In this document: piece after piece, positions 51,001-61,971 of the stretch
Position numbering within the stretch: position 1 is the first letter of the stretch
Layout of the letters: each line of letters starts with the position of its first letter
Assembly: GCA_018806915.1 (NCBI GenBank)
Contig: JAGKQI010000031.1
Span: 744,001 to 808,000, forward strand
Origin: Phytophthora colocasiae
Lineage: Eukaryota; Oomycota; Peronosporomycetes; Peronosporales; Peronosporaceae
DNA: 64,000 nucleotides
Reading direction: 5' to 3'
Notes under the pieces: model-generated
The model's database searches: none
What the model was told of the DNA's origin: nothing
The model's input: only the letters and a program-made list of their open reading frames with translations
Program-made: the position numbers and the translations under genes

Positions 51001-51403
51001 CAGGGAGGTCCCCAATCGGACCATCGACCTGTGAGTCGGTAGGTTTGGATGCATGGGCTGGGGCGCTAGGGCTGCCACCTGGCGATGTGGCTGAACCAAC
51101 ATCTCCACCCTGCGATATACCGGCAGTTGCTGAAGCAGGACAAGTACCTGTGGCGTCGCCTGCCACCCCACTCGCTGGGGCTTTTGAGCTCAGGGAAGTG
51201 TTCGTTTCCTCAGTCATGAGCGAAAGGACGGAGTTTTGGAAATGACCGCCTGTTAGGCAAGTCAAATTCAAGTTTCTGAGTCTGAGAGAATCAGATTGTG
51301 CGACGGGACACCAGAGACTCTGAAAACCAGGCAACTGGCAAAGAGTTGCAGCTACGCTACGCTCTGAAAACCGTCTATCAGAATGTTTGATAGGCCTGGC
51401 CAT
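48084..51403 (-). pseudogene. Antisense accessory coding region of the giant element
   Basis: Opposite-strand coding region filling the space between integrase and 3' LTR. From ATG 51403 it reads a Ser/Pro/Gly-rich N-terminus to an in-frame TGA at 50897, continues in the same frame through a long coiled coil (about 50050-50400, EEIKREWVLHCQYWKHELK), changes frame near 50040 (one base missing), passes another single TGA near 49731, and ends with 544 open codons (49718-48084). That last part has a Lys/Ser/Asp-rich tract with DKKSGSKKSG repeats and a folded-looking C-terminus with many Trp. I recognise no family. Antisense extra ORFs at this place are known in some plant Tat-clade elements. Expression from the 3' LTR outward is inference. 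Confidence 0.7.
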
Positions 51404-51447
51404 GATACACAGCTTGGAGAAAGTTCCGCACTGATGGATCGTGACCA

Positions 51448-51459
51448 GGAGGGGCGGTT
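51448..51459 (+). other. Polypurine tract
   Basis: AGGAGGGGCGGT immediately precedes the 3' LTR and is the likely primer site for second-strand DNA synthesis. Confidence 0.65.
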
Positions 51460-53137
51460 GACATGATGTTAATTCCGATTTTCGAGCGACAGGTGGATAT
51501 TACGTTACGATGTGATTGGTTATACTATGGGTTATAAGCGAAAGGGACTTTGGGACGCGGCCGCACCCGTGCGACATTTGTGGAAGATTGTGGATAAACC
51601 TTCGCCTGACTGTAAAGGGGCCCAAAGGACCAGAAGTGTACTTCAGAGTGTGCACAACTCTGAAGGTCAACTACACTCTGTCTGGTCACCGGACTTTCCC
51701 CGACGATGAGTGCCTAAGTTCTGGCGGAAAGTCTCTCAGAAGAACGTATCTCTGAGAGACCTCATCCCGTTACCGTCCAGCGCGACGATGGATGGTTCAA
51801 GGATTCAGAATATATACCCGCAGAGACCAAGTATCGCGCGCCGGACGCCGCGCACCCGCGCAACCCTCAAGATCTTCATGTACGTTGAAGCATTAGTGCT
51901 CCGTACTCTGGTTTCTTACTCAAGACTCTGGTATCTCTAACTCTGAGTGACTAAGACTCTGGAAACCAAGTTATATCAGACTCTGAAAACCAGGATACCA
52001 GACTCTGAAACCACCGAAGATCCAAGACCATACTGAAACCAAGTGAACCCAAGTTCAAGTCACGCATTCAAGTGATTACTGACCTGCACATCCCCCGTAA
52101 GGACGTCTCTACCTGTCAACCCATCGAGATCGGCTGCACAGACTGCATACTGAGACCAAGTCAAATTACCAGATGTATACAAAGACCAAGAGTACCTGAG
52201 ATATGAAGACTGACTGCATAAAGGACGCAAAAGACGACAAGAAGAAGAGAGTTACCAGAGATATATGATAGTTATGAGGAAGATAAACGATAAACAGAGT
52301 TCAATTTGCCGTGTAGCCCAGAAGTCGTTGTATTTCTGCCTGCAAGGCCACGTCAAGGTTTGGTGCCGTGTGATCTCTCGCCTATCCAATCCCCTTAGGC
52401 GGAGATCAGGTAACGTAGAGACCTGAGAGGACCCGCCTATTCCATATCCTAGTTGGGTCGTTTGTTTTGTCTCTAGCGGTAGCCCATTTCATATTGCTCG
52501 TTTGGACAGGCTCTGGAAACTAGACAGTCGTTTTCAGAGTGCAAGGTAGACTGTTATATATAGCCGATTGTATTGGTTTATATTTTCCCTCTATATAAGA
52601 GGGTGGTGCGCGAACGTAAAGGGATACCAGACAGACCAGGTGTCTGGTAGTAAGTCCCTAGTTGACCTGGAGTGTTAGCCCACCGTTCAAGGGCCTAGAA
52701 AGAATAAGAACGGCTGTATATATTTGTATATTTTCGAACTCTGTGTATTGGTTGTTTATCTCTGAAAATCAGGTATTTCGGTTCTGGATTTGTGATATTC
52801 AGACACCGATTTCAGACTTTCTCTGGTATATTAACCTCTTTTCGACCGCCGACTTCCTGGAAACCATCTTGGTTCCCAGAGATTCCGACTCCCGAACGCT
52901 CCTGGAAGGATTCCACACCAGACTCCAAGGGAACCCCTACTTCTCTTCACAGCATATTCTCAGACTCCGGCGGCGAGGGTCATATTTCCGAAGCCAACGA
53001 ACCCACGAGGATACCGCAAGGTACCACACGCCAACCTACCGTTGTACGGCTCTGAAAACTCCTTTTCAGTAGTCGTATAACTAGGGTTCACTATACGCCC
53101 CCTGCTCCGCGACCAAAGTTTCACCGACTTCGCGACA
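51460..53137 (+). repeat. 3' LTR of the giant Ty3/gypsy element
   Basis: Same ends as the 5' LTR. It differs in one 59-nt patch (52310-52368) and in the stem arms that follow it: GATCTCTCGCC at 52372 and GGCGGAGATC at 52398. The base changes in the two arms compensate each other relative to the 5' LTR. It also lacks 10 bp (near 52914) and has 3 extra bases (near 52972). Confidence 0.95.
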
Positions 53138-53141
53138 ATTT
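53138..53141. repeat. Target-site duplication, right (ATTT)
   Basis: Matches 36047-36050. It marks the exact end of the giant element. Confidence 0.85.
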
Positions 53142-53345
53142 CGATCAGGCCATTCTACAAATGATCAATCCTCTCATGATGGTGTTCCCGAGCTTGACTA
53201 CAAAAGTGTAGTAAACATTGCACGGAGGATCGAGTGGTGCCACCGCAAATACAAAGGCACGGTAGTCCGACTGATGAAAGGTGATGTTAAAGGAGCATTC
53301 CGACATCTTATGGTGGGCAGTGGGCACGTTCGGTGGATGGTATGA
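53142..53345 (+). pseudogene. DIRS/Ngaro-like reverse transcriptase, continuation
   Basis: It resumes exactly where the sequence was cut at 36050: GHSTNDQSSHDGVPELDYKS, then IARRIEWCHRKYKGT and RLMKGDVKGAFRHL, which contains the first catalytic Asp of the palm. The match ends at about 53345, where the 3' end of the next Ty3/gypsy element seems to begin. The rest of the reverse transcriptase and any recombinase ORF are not in the window, unless they lie beyond 64000. Confidence 0.6.
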
Positions 53346-53675
53346 CGTTTGCGCGCTTCAAAGTAAGTTGCGAAGTGAGTTTATTAAAGCAAGCAGTTCC
53401 CCGAGCTTACCTCCTAGTTCTACTTGCCTCAGTACGCTCCAGCTCCCCAGCACCAACCATTGGTGCTTGTTGATGAAGGTCGCTGTTGACGCGGCACACA
53501 TTGTATATGCAGCCCGATGTTGACGCGGTCTTAGGGTGTACATGTAGATGTCGGTAGGTCTCTGTCTGCACGTCGTCGCCGTCGGCGACAGCAGCGCCAG
53601 GTCGTCTGATACAATACCCCACACTGCCCCCAAGACGACCAGACGCAAACTTGGTACCTTCCGATAACCTTCGGG

Positions 53676-54090
53676 TCACATTTCCCTTGACCGTTTCTGA
53701 ACACATGTAGCCATGTCCCGTCGTATGTACCCAACTTCAACGGCAACGTGTTGAACTTGTACCCTTTCACTGCGATTGGACATAACTCCACAACCAGACA
53801 CCCTTGAACCGCCAAAATTCTTCTGGAGCTCCTCCACATTGTGGTCCTCAGCATACTTGGCCACCAGCGCCGGAACGTCACGCTTGATCGAATGGGCGGG
53901 TTCCCAGGAGTTCTCAGCGTCTTGTAGACCACGCCAGGCAACAAGCAGCTCCAGCTCGCCAGACGCCGTGTTGAATCGGTGCGCAACTATGGCTCGGACT
54001 TCTAGAACAATTCCTTGCAGTGACACATGCTCACGGATCTCGGCGGTCACGTCGAGGTCTGCATCGTAGTAGAACTTCAGCTTTGACAAC
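53676..54090 (-). pseudogene. Element B chromodomain
   Basis: Continuation of the element B polyprotein in another frame. It holds VRAIVAHRFNTASGELELLV, AWRGLQDAENSWEP and VPALVAKYAED, a chromodomain at the C-terminus of integrase, then a short tail to the stop at 53676. The frame change from the integrase part lies near 54070-54090. Confidence 0.75.
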
Positions 54091-56505
54091 CTGGAATGGC
54101 CCGACCCAACGCACCAGCAGCTTGTTTCCCTGCAGGCGCTTGTCCACCCTGGACCACAGCACGTAGTCTCCTTCACTGAAATTGCACACGGTGCCTTTGG
54201 AACGGGCCATTGCAGCCACGCGTTGCTGCTCACGGCGGTCACGAACAACGCGATGCATTCCGTGCAGGCTCTGTCGAAGAGTCTCGACAGCCTCTCGTAG
54301 CTCAGCCTTCTCCATTGGAAGGTTTCGTAGTACTCTCTCTGTAGGTGCAGCCACAACATCAAGGCAAGATGCTGCAGGTAGGCCGGTGAATAACTCTACC
54401 GGGGCACAGTTGCCTAGCGAGAACACTGGAGTGTGGTTCAGGTTCGCCTGGATGATAGGAAGTAGATGTACCCAATTGCGGGTGTCCAGCCGGCTCTCCA
54501 ATAGCATAACACGCAGGACTTGAAGAATATCCCGGTTCACTCGCTCGACGGTACCATTAATCCACGGCGTATACACCGGAGCGAACTGGTGAGTCGCACC
54601 AAGCCGCTCTGCCAACAGCTCCATCACTTCGTTCTTAAAATGCGAGCCATTGTCAGACATCCACGAAACCGGAGCCCCGAACCGTTTGTTCCAATCAAGA
54701 ATAGCTGCCACTGCAGTCTGACTGTCCGCTACATCTGCCGGTACAAGTTCGCAGTAGTGGGTAAGTTCGTCCTTGAGGACCAGCACGTACAAAGTGTCAC
54801 CGTAGCTGTCACCGAGGTATAGGTAGTCGAGATGCAGGCACTCGTTGCGTTTAGACACTGGTCGGTCTACAGTCCAGTTCCTTTGGATCACTTGACCGCC
54901 TTTGACGTGCTTGCATAAGAGGCACTGGTTGACAAACCGAGTGACCATTTGGCGGGCGTTTAATAACACGAAACGGCGATCCAGAAGCTCCACCATCACG
55001 TTCACACCTCGATGCCCTTGGGTGCCACAATGCGCCACCACAAACAGACGCTTCAAAAGATTCTTCGCCTCGGAAGGTAACCACAGCTTCCCGTCCACTT
55101 CGATCCCATCGCTAACCGTGACAGCACTGTCAGGTTCATTTCCGCGATACTGTTGCTGTACGCGAACGATCTCAGCCCGCGTCGGCCACGTGAACTGGTC
55201 ATTCTGCAACGGACGGAGCTCTGGGAGAGTCTGGGCAGATCGTGTAGTCACTCTACGAACTGCTAGCGGCTCAGATGCATCGGGATGCGCAGGTTGGCCC
55301 CAGCGAGAAATTATATCCGCCCAGAGGTTGGTCTCGCCAGCGATATGATGAATCACATACCGGCAACCCACTAGTTTCAACGCCCAGCGCTGGAGCTTTC
55401 CCTTGATGTGTTGTTTTACTTCTCGGTCAGGCGTAAAGATCTGGATCAGGTTCGAGTGGTCACAGTACACGTGGAAACCTTTCTCACGGACGAGCATGTA
55501 GTCTAGATCTCCACACGCTTTCACAATTGGGTACCCCTCCTTCTCAACGATCGACCAGTTTTTTTGTGCACCTTTGAACAGGCCACCTCGACAGATCAGC
55601 AATTTATGTTGTTGCTCCTCCACATGGACACCATCCTGCCAGTTCAGTACCTGAGTCAATACCAGTGCGTACCCGGTGAGCGAGGCATCGGAGAACAAAC
55701 AAACTGTCGCACCTTTGTCCGGAAATGCTAATTTGCACGAGCGTTCAACCATCATGAGCGTCTCGCGAAACGCCTCGGTCTCTGCGACACTCCATTCCAG
55801 TATAGCTCCACTCAGCTGAGCTTTCCTACGCCCACGAGACAGCATCACATGCTCCAGTTTCTCATGCAGAGGCGATGTGATGCGTGAGTAGTCCACCATC
55901 GAGTCTCTCAGCCAATTGAGAGCACACAGAAAATGCTGGAGCGCGGCTCCAGTGGGGGGTAATGGCATCTGCTGCAACGCAGCCAACCGCTCGGGATCAT
56001 GCTCAACACCTTCTCCGTCGATCAGTTTTCCACACCATTTAACTCGCTTGGCAAAAAGTTTGCACTTGCGAGCGTTTAGCTTTAACTTCCGCTGGCGTAG
56101 AATACCGAAAAAGTTCGTCAGATTCTCGAGATATTCACTTGCAGTGCGTGCAAACAATAGCACATCATCTATCCACACCAGTACACTCCGGAACAATAGG
56201 TCCCTCAGAACTTCGTTCATCTGAGCCTGGAAGTGTACTGCCGAATCACTAGCGTCTTGAGGTACGCGAGTTGGCGTGGAAACTCCATCCTCTGTCACAA
56301 AACTGAACATCTCTCTGCTATTCGAATGCAGAGGCATCTGCCAGAAACCTTTGTGAAAATCAAAAGCTCCGAAACCGTAAGACCCACGTACGGACTCCGT
56401 CACGACTGCTAGATTCGGCGATGCACCCGCCAATGGCACCGAAAGACGGTTAACGGGTCGGTAATCAATGGTAATGCGAAACTCATCTGTGCCCCGCTTC
56501 GCCAC
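54080..56505 (-). pseudogene. Element B reverse transcriptase, RNase H and integrase
   Basis: About 800 open codons. Reverse transcriptase: ITIDYRPVNRLS, AFDFHKGFWQMPL and WIDDVLLFA (catalytic Asp residues present). RNase H is complete: LFSDASLTGYAL, VEKEGYPIV and YCDHSNL. Integrase: an H-H-C-C zinc domain (HCGTQGHRG to NQCLLCKH), then LHLDYLYLG, MSDNGSHF and NGTVERVNRD with the D, D, E triad. Only the frame joins at both ends are broken, so decay is moderate. The RNase H is normal, unlike that of the giant element. Confidence 0.88.
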
Positions 56506-58168
56506 CGGTAGAGCCGGGACTTTGAGTGTTGCGCTGAATTAAACCTGCTTCTTCAAGCTCCCGCACATATTCCCGAAGGAACTGTCGCTGAGCCTCGGGA
56601 TATCGCCGGACAGCACTACGGTACGGTTGTGCGTCGTCTTGTAGACGCACCTCAAGAGGCTGAACATCGGCAGCTTCATCGCGACCAAGGTTCACTCGAA
56701 AAACGTCCAAATAGCTGGTCACCAAGTCTCGTAGTTCGGCTGACAGGTTTGGTTCAAATCCGGCATCAATGGCCTCATCAACCATGCTTTGCAACATAAC
56801 ATCAATTTCACTGCCGTCGGCAGCCCCCAGCACATCCAAGTCGTCGCTGGGTATGTCATCTGCCTCAAGATCGGCGGTATCGATATGTTGTTGTGCCAAT
56901 TGGGCAAACACCCCATCGAGGTCTACCCCGATTAATTGCAATGTCGTTTTTCCCAATAACAGCTCTTCCTCGGGTGCGTCAAGCACCAAACACTCGATGG
57001 CATCTAGATGCAACGGTCCTGCTGCTGTCACAATCTCTATGTCTATCAGGACCTTCTCATGACACAACATCGAGTTTCCGCCGGCTGCGACAACTTCCAG
57101 AGGTGGTTCAATTGCCACAGTAGGCAGCTCGGGCATCAAGTCGCGTAACTCAGCCATCACCGGCCGACCTATAATGTTAACGTCCGAACCTGTGTCCGGG
57201 CAGAACGGTACTTCCATCACACCGTTCACAATCGCGTTACGGAACTCAAGTTCACCTTCAGTAGTGACTGTCTTGACGCCCTGCGGGCGATTCCGTTTCT
57301 CCTTCATTAACTTCCCCACATTGGCCTTTTGCTCCGCGGTCGCGGTTGGGCAATCTCGAACCCAGTGAGGGCCCTTGCATACCAAACACCCATCGCGAGG
57401 AGGCTTCCGAGTACTTGCAGCGCCCGAACCATTTTCCTTGGTACTCCCCGCCTTAGGAAGCTGCTTAGAAGGTCGGTTATGCAACTTATTCACTGCATTA
57501 CCTTCTTCCTTTGAACGCAGAGATGTGTTCTGCTTCATTTCACTTTGTATCAAATAGTACTGCTGATGGCGAGTTGCTCTCTCAATCATCAAGTCGTGAA
57601 CGACGAGATCATCGGTCTTCGCTTGCCGATGTGTCAGGTCCACCATCCGAGTCAAATCAACCTTCAGGATCTCGGGGGTCACGTGTTTCAGCAGCAGCTT
57701 GCACCTCATCTTCATTCGCTGTCGGCCAGCCTCACCAACAGCCGGTCCCCGGCCCAACATGCCTGTCAAGCCATTGTCTTCAACCAAACAGTCAAAATTC
57801 ATGAAGTATTTGGCGATTCTCGCCTCAACATCAACCTCCTCCAAGTCCATCTTCAATTCTGTGAAGAGCCGAGCTACATCAGGAACTCGGTCATTCACCA
57901 TTCCACCAACCTTACGCTTCATCTCCGCCAGAAGCATAGCGTCGGTAACACTCTCCAATTCTCTCTTCAGAATATAGTGAGCTACATGCTCGAGCACCAG
58001 GGTTTTCAATGACGTCCGGATACTTCTTGCCACGGTTTCTGGGACTTCGCCCGTGGTTGAGCATCTCTCAGCGATCTTGGTCTCATACCGCCTATGCAGC
58101 GGGGCTGCGTAGGTGTGCACGGCACAGAGGAAGTTTAGTTGACTCGTAGAGTCCTGCCTGCAAGGCAC
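56483..58168 (-). pseudogene. Element B gag and protease
   Basis: 561 open codons without a usable ATG at the start: the first in-frame start is GTG 58168, with TAG shortly upstream. A helical gag part leads to a single zinc knuckle CLVCKGPHWVRDC, spaced CX2CX3HX4C rather than the usual CX2CX4HX4C, then a protease with FCPDTGSDVNII (DTGS). The start of the reverse transcriptase (PYRSAVRRYPEAQ) is at the end, where the frame shifts near 56500. Gag and protease are fused in one frame. Confidence 0.82.
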
Positions 58169-58189
58169 TAGCCTTCGGTTCTATACAAG

Positions 58190-58515
58190 AACCAAGTAGT
58201 CCACTAAATACGGGACTCACAGAGTCAGTGTCCCTATAACAAAGGACTAACACTAACTATGTAAAATGCAAACTGATTTTTATTGACTTTATTGCCCTAA
58301 TCCTAAATGTAACGGATTTAGTATCTAGCATACTAAATCCTAATCAAAATGCAACGTGAGGCTCTGAGGCCATCTACGTATCTACTCGTGTGTGCCACAC
58401 CTTTATGTACCCACATAAATGTGTCATGAGTGTCACACACTATTATGTACCCACATAAATGTATCCACGTGTGTCACACACCAACGAGAAACATTCGTGT
58501 AACATCCCCGTTACA
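58190..58515 (-). repeat. 3' LTR of element C (left end approximate)
   Basis: On the minus strand the LTR begins TGTAACGGGGATGTTACA right after the purine tract. It contains a duplicated segment with ACATTTATGTGGGTACATAA near 58400 and 58455, and an AATAAA near 58290. The far end is not certain; element B gag sequence begins by about 58170. A small palindrome, GGTTCT..AGAACC, lies at 58175-58191. Confidence 0.6.
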
Positions 58516-58530
58516 CTCTCCCCCACCAAG
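58516..58530 (-). other. Polypurine tract of element C
   Basis: Minus strand CTTGGTGGGGGAGAG directly before the LTR start TGTAAC. This fixes the LTR as the 3' LTR of element C. Confidence 0.65.
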
Positions 58531-59426
58531 ATTCCGGATACCGTATCCGGAAAGTGTAAACACACGACGCGGTTATCGGCCGATGGCCACGGCACCTTGC
58601 CTTCCGCGGACGGCGCTGTCTCTCGTGCGTGTTACACGCCTCCGTACGCGATGCCACTTGGTACACACTTGGGCCCAATGCTTACCAAGCATAGGAGCCT
58701 ACTGGCTCGAGTCAAGGGGCTCTACGGGCATGGAAAGAAGGCCACAGGTGGCGTATCTATGATACTACTGGATCAGTGATCCACAGGGCAAGCCTTCCAA
58801 GCTACCAACGGTTCCACGAACCACACAGCAGTGGGGCCCACTCGCTTCACAGTTAATGTGACCCTCGGATGAGCACTGTGTGCAGGGCTTGATGCCCAAG
58901 TTGTCCTTGAAGCAGGCGCAAGCGCCACTATGTGTCACAGACACTGTGTCTTGTGAATACACGTGCTCAGCACAGTCGTAGACACGACAACGAGCACCAG
59001 ACAGCTAAGCTGTCGCTCAGGAGGAGCTTACCTACCTCCTACTGCTATGCAGCATGCGGGGTCCAATGCATTGGCATCCCTGGCATCCACAGTGCCTCAT
59101 GCCATAGTCATACCCATTGAACGCTTCTAGCGTCAGGTGATCGGATAGAATCCGTTTCCATCACCACTTGTCGCTTAGACAGAACGTCATTAAGACGGTT
59201 GTTCATCACGAACCATCTTCGCTTCATGATCGCGAAGCTCCGGGCCATCGGCCAGTGTTGTTAAAGGGTCATAGACCCTTGAAACACGCGCGCGAGGCGC
59301 ATGTAGCTCTACTGCACTTGCAGTTTGAGCATTCGATGCCATGTCGACGGCACCGACGTGCTCGCTGCAAGTATTGCAGCTACGGGTCAGAGCCTGAGCT
59401 CAGCAACGACCCTGTGGACTCCCACC
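58531..59426 (-). other. 3' region of element C, no confident gene
   Basis: Between the chromodomain stop and the purine tract. Minus-strand frames here are unusually Cys-rich in three short stretches (for example GIECSNCKCSRATC near 59330, HCGCQGCQCIG near 59080, and KPCTQCSSEGHINC near 58875), each closed by stops. An alternative frame gives MASNAQTASAVELHAP near 59340. I cannot decide whether any of these was a gene. Confidence 0.3.
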
Positions 59427-60107
59427 TTAGTGGGAGGTGCTTGGCACCCGGCGACTCCGTCGCACGCCCACCGGGCGGTCTGACACCGGGTGTGCCCGAT
59501 CATACGCGTCAACGACGTCGGGGCAATCCTGCCGTAGTGGCACCTCAAACTCCCACGAGTTCTGTGAGTGAGGGTAACCTCGCCACTTCACCAGATACTG
59601 GTTGTGACCTCGGCGACGACGCCGCGCCATCAGGCGATCCACGTGATAGTGAAGCTCACCTTGCTCATCGAGCAGAGCAGGAGGAGGACGAGCGGTCGAT
59701 GGGTTCTCGCGCTGCGAGTGTAGACGCGCTGCATTGCTTGCAGACCCGCGTCGGCTCGGTGAAGAAGCACGACCACCACGTCGGTCATCCGACCCATCGC
59801 TTAGCGACTGGTCTCGAGGAGACCTAGAGTCGCGGGGACCGGTCTGAGTCGCCTCTGGTGCTGCATCAGCGGGTCTATGACCTCGAGCATCACGTTGCTC
59901 CGGATCGACAAGACCTGTTGGTTCGGATGCAACCACCTGTGGCTCTGCCACCTGCTGCCGTGCAGCCTTCGTCCGACTCGGCGCCAGCGCCTCAGAACTC
60001 ACAAGAGTAGGGTCCCGATATGGCTTAAGCAAGCCCACGTAGAACACAGGATGTGTTCGCATACGCTTTGGCAAGTCAAGCGTGTATGCCAGGCCCTTCT
60101 TGGCCAC
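59427..60107 (-). pseudogene. Element C integrase C-terminus and chromodomain
   Basis: Starts with KKGLAYTLDLPKRMRTHPVF, typical of the integrase C-terminal domain, passes a Pro/Ser/Arg-rich linker and ends in a chromodomain (YHVDRLMARRRRRGHN, YLVKWRGYPHSQNSWE). The frame change from the previous segment lies near 60110-60140. Confidence 0.85.
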
Positions 60108-60109
60108 GA

Positions 60110-60550
60110 CCGTGAACGGTCCAATGAAGCGCGCAGCCGCAACTTCGTCTTGAAGACGGCTGACACTGCGTGTGTAGGCAGGTTCGTAGCGTTTAATAAA
60201 ACGTGGTCACCGACCTTGAACTCCCACATGTTGCTTCTGCCTTTGGCATCAGCTTGTTCCTTTTGAACATCTTGGCTTTCAGCCATTGCGTCACGCACAC
60301 GGCGTAAGACGCTAAGCCTCATCGAGAGGAAGTCATCGACTTGCTTGCGAACAGCAAGGGGGCTGACATCAGCAAGCTCGGAGTCGAGCGACGGCATAGC
60401 CTCTCCCCCACCAAGCCCAAGGCTACCGCGTGGCGGAGTGAGCGGGACGCGCGGATGCGCAAGGCCGTTCACGTAGAACGGGGTGAAGCCTGTCGAGGCA
60501 TGCACCGCGTTGTTCATTGAGAACTCAACGAGAGGGAGATAGCGCTCCAA
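60110..60550 (-). pseudogene. Element C integrase, central to C-terminal part
   Basis: MERYLPLVEFSMNNAVHAST follows directly from the integrase core in a new frame (break near 60540), and FKVGDHVLLNATNL is the conserved start of the integrase C-terminal domain. A variable Gly-rich loop (GSLGLGGGEAMP) lies between. Confidence 0.82.
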
Positions 60551-61971
60551 CGCTTCGGCGTTTCAGCGCATACGCTGCGGAGGATGTCCTCCAGGACGCG
60601 GTTCACGCGTTCAGTCTGACCGTCGGTCTGCGGATGATCCGCCGTGGACATGTCCAGTCGAGTGCCAAGCACTTTGAAGACGGACGTCCAGAAGTGACCC
60701 GTGAAACGGGGGTCTCGATCCGAGACAATGGTCTCTGGCAGCCCATGCTGTCGGAAGACCCGATCGATAAAGATCGTCGCTGTACCAGCGCCATCGACGG
60801 TGTCCGGCACAGCCGCTAGGTGAGCCATCTTGCTCAGACGGTCAACGAAGACCACAACGCCCGTGTTGCCTGCCGTATCCTTCGGCAGACCAAACACGAA
60901 GTCCATACTCATGGACTGCCAACACCCAGAGGGTACAGGCAAGCTCGCCAAAGGCGCTGCCGCATGCGGCGAGGGTTTAACCCGCTGACACGTCTCGCAC
61001 GTGTGCACATATGTGCTGACCCACTTGTACATCTTCGGCCACCAGTACATGGAGCTCACCGAGCCGTAGGTCTTCTCGCGACCGAGGTGGCCGCTTGTAG
61101 GCGTGTCGTGGGCCTCATAGAGGATACGATACTTCAGGTCCTCATCGTGAGGAACCACCACACGTGGTGGGTCATCCTGACCCGTGCTGTAGTACAGCAG
61201 ACCGCCTCCCAGGCTATAGCGTTGGAGTCTCGCCTTTAGGCGTCGTGACAGAGTCACCTTTGAGTCCTTAAACTCATCGCTCCCTAGAGCTTGAAGCAGC
61301 GCGACACAAGCGTCGTCCTGAGCGTACGCTGCTCGAACCATGTCCGTCACGGACGACGTCACCGAGGTGACATGAGATAACTCATAGTCCGGGCGACGTG
61401 ATAACGCGTCAGCGAGGACGTTCTGCCTTCCAGGCTTGTACTTCACCTCGAAGTTATACTTCGCAAAGAAGGAGAGCCATCGGGCCATCCTCTGCGAGAG
61501 GTGAGGCGACTGCGTCGCTGTGCGTAGTGACGCATGATCCGTGTAGATCACAAACGGCTTGGAGCCGAGCAGGTGAACCCTGAATTTGACGAGAGCGTAC
61601 TTCATCGCAAGTAGCTCCTTGTCATGAACTGGATAGTTCTTCTCAGCAGCCTTGAGCTGCCGAGACTCAAACGCAATGACGCGTTCGCGCCCGTCGACGT
61701 CCGCTTGTAGCAAAGCACTGCCGATGGCAAAGTCCGAGGCGTCACAGACGACGATGAACGGACGATCGGGGTCTGGCAACGCCAGTATCGGTGCCTGAAG
61801 CAGGCTATCCTTGATACGAGTGAACGCACTCTCGTGCTCAGCACGCCATACCCATTCGGCATCCTTCTTAAGGAGATCCGACAGTGGCCGAGCCAACTCA
61901 GCGTAGTTCTCGCTGTACTTGTGCAAGTAGTTGGCCAAGCCCAGCCACTTACGCAAGTCCTTCTGGTTCAA
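60514..61971 (-). pseudogene. Element C RNase H and integrase core
   Basis: 485 open codons. RNase H has VVCDASDFAIGSALL, DKELLAMK and IYTDHASL, all intact. The integrase zinc domain (EAHDTPTSGHLGREKT to CETCQRVKP) and the core (SMDFVFGLP, VSDRDPRF, DGQTERVNRVLED) carry the full D, D, E. The frame joins to the reverse transcriptase at 61970 and to the next segment at 60540 are broken by one base each. Confidence 0.9.

Larger units (their letters stand above)
36051..53137 (+). mobile_element. Giant Ty3/gypsy LTR retrotransposon (17.1 kb)
   Basis: Two LTRs (1686 and 1678 bp) begin TGACATG and end GCGACA, with an ATTT duplication outside them, a primer-binding site 2 bp after the 5' LTR and a purine tract before the 3' LTR. 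The domain order (gag, protease, reverse transcriptase, RNase H, second RNase H, integrase, chromodomain) is Ty3/gypsy. At 17,087 bp it is far longer than the usual 5-8 kb. The extra length comes from the long LTRs, an additional N-terminal ORF and a 3.3-kb antisense coding region. Very similar LTRs indicate recent insertion. It splits an older DIRS-like element. Confidence 0.95.
53346..58190 (-). mobile_element. Ty3/gypsy element B, decayed, 5' end missing
   Basis: Minus-strand element with gag-protease, reverse transcriptase-RNase H-integrase and chromodomain sequence in order. At its left end a minus-strand AATAAA near 53380 and a TGACGTTTGC at 53349 may mark the end of a short 3' LTR, though I cannot define its other end. 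On the right, gag runs up to sequence that I attribute to the LTR of element C, and no matching 5' LTR is visible. It is therefore an incomplete copy. Reading frames break near 56500 and 54080. Confidence 0.75.

Noticed and set aside
53346..53675. Clear 3' LTR of element B
   Set aside because: A polyadenylation-like signal and a TG end can be seen, but no second copy exists in the window to define an LTR.
58430..58779. Plus-strand ORFs next to the element C LTR
   Set aside because: They overlap the LTR and purine tract and have no domain; shadows.
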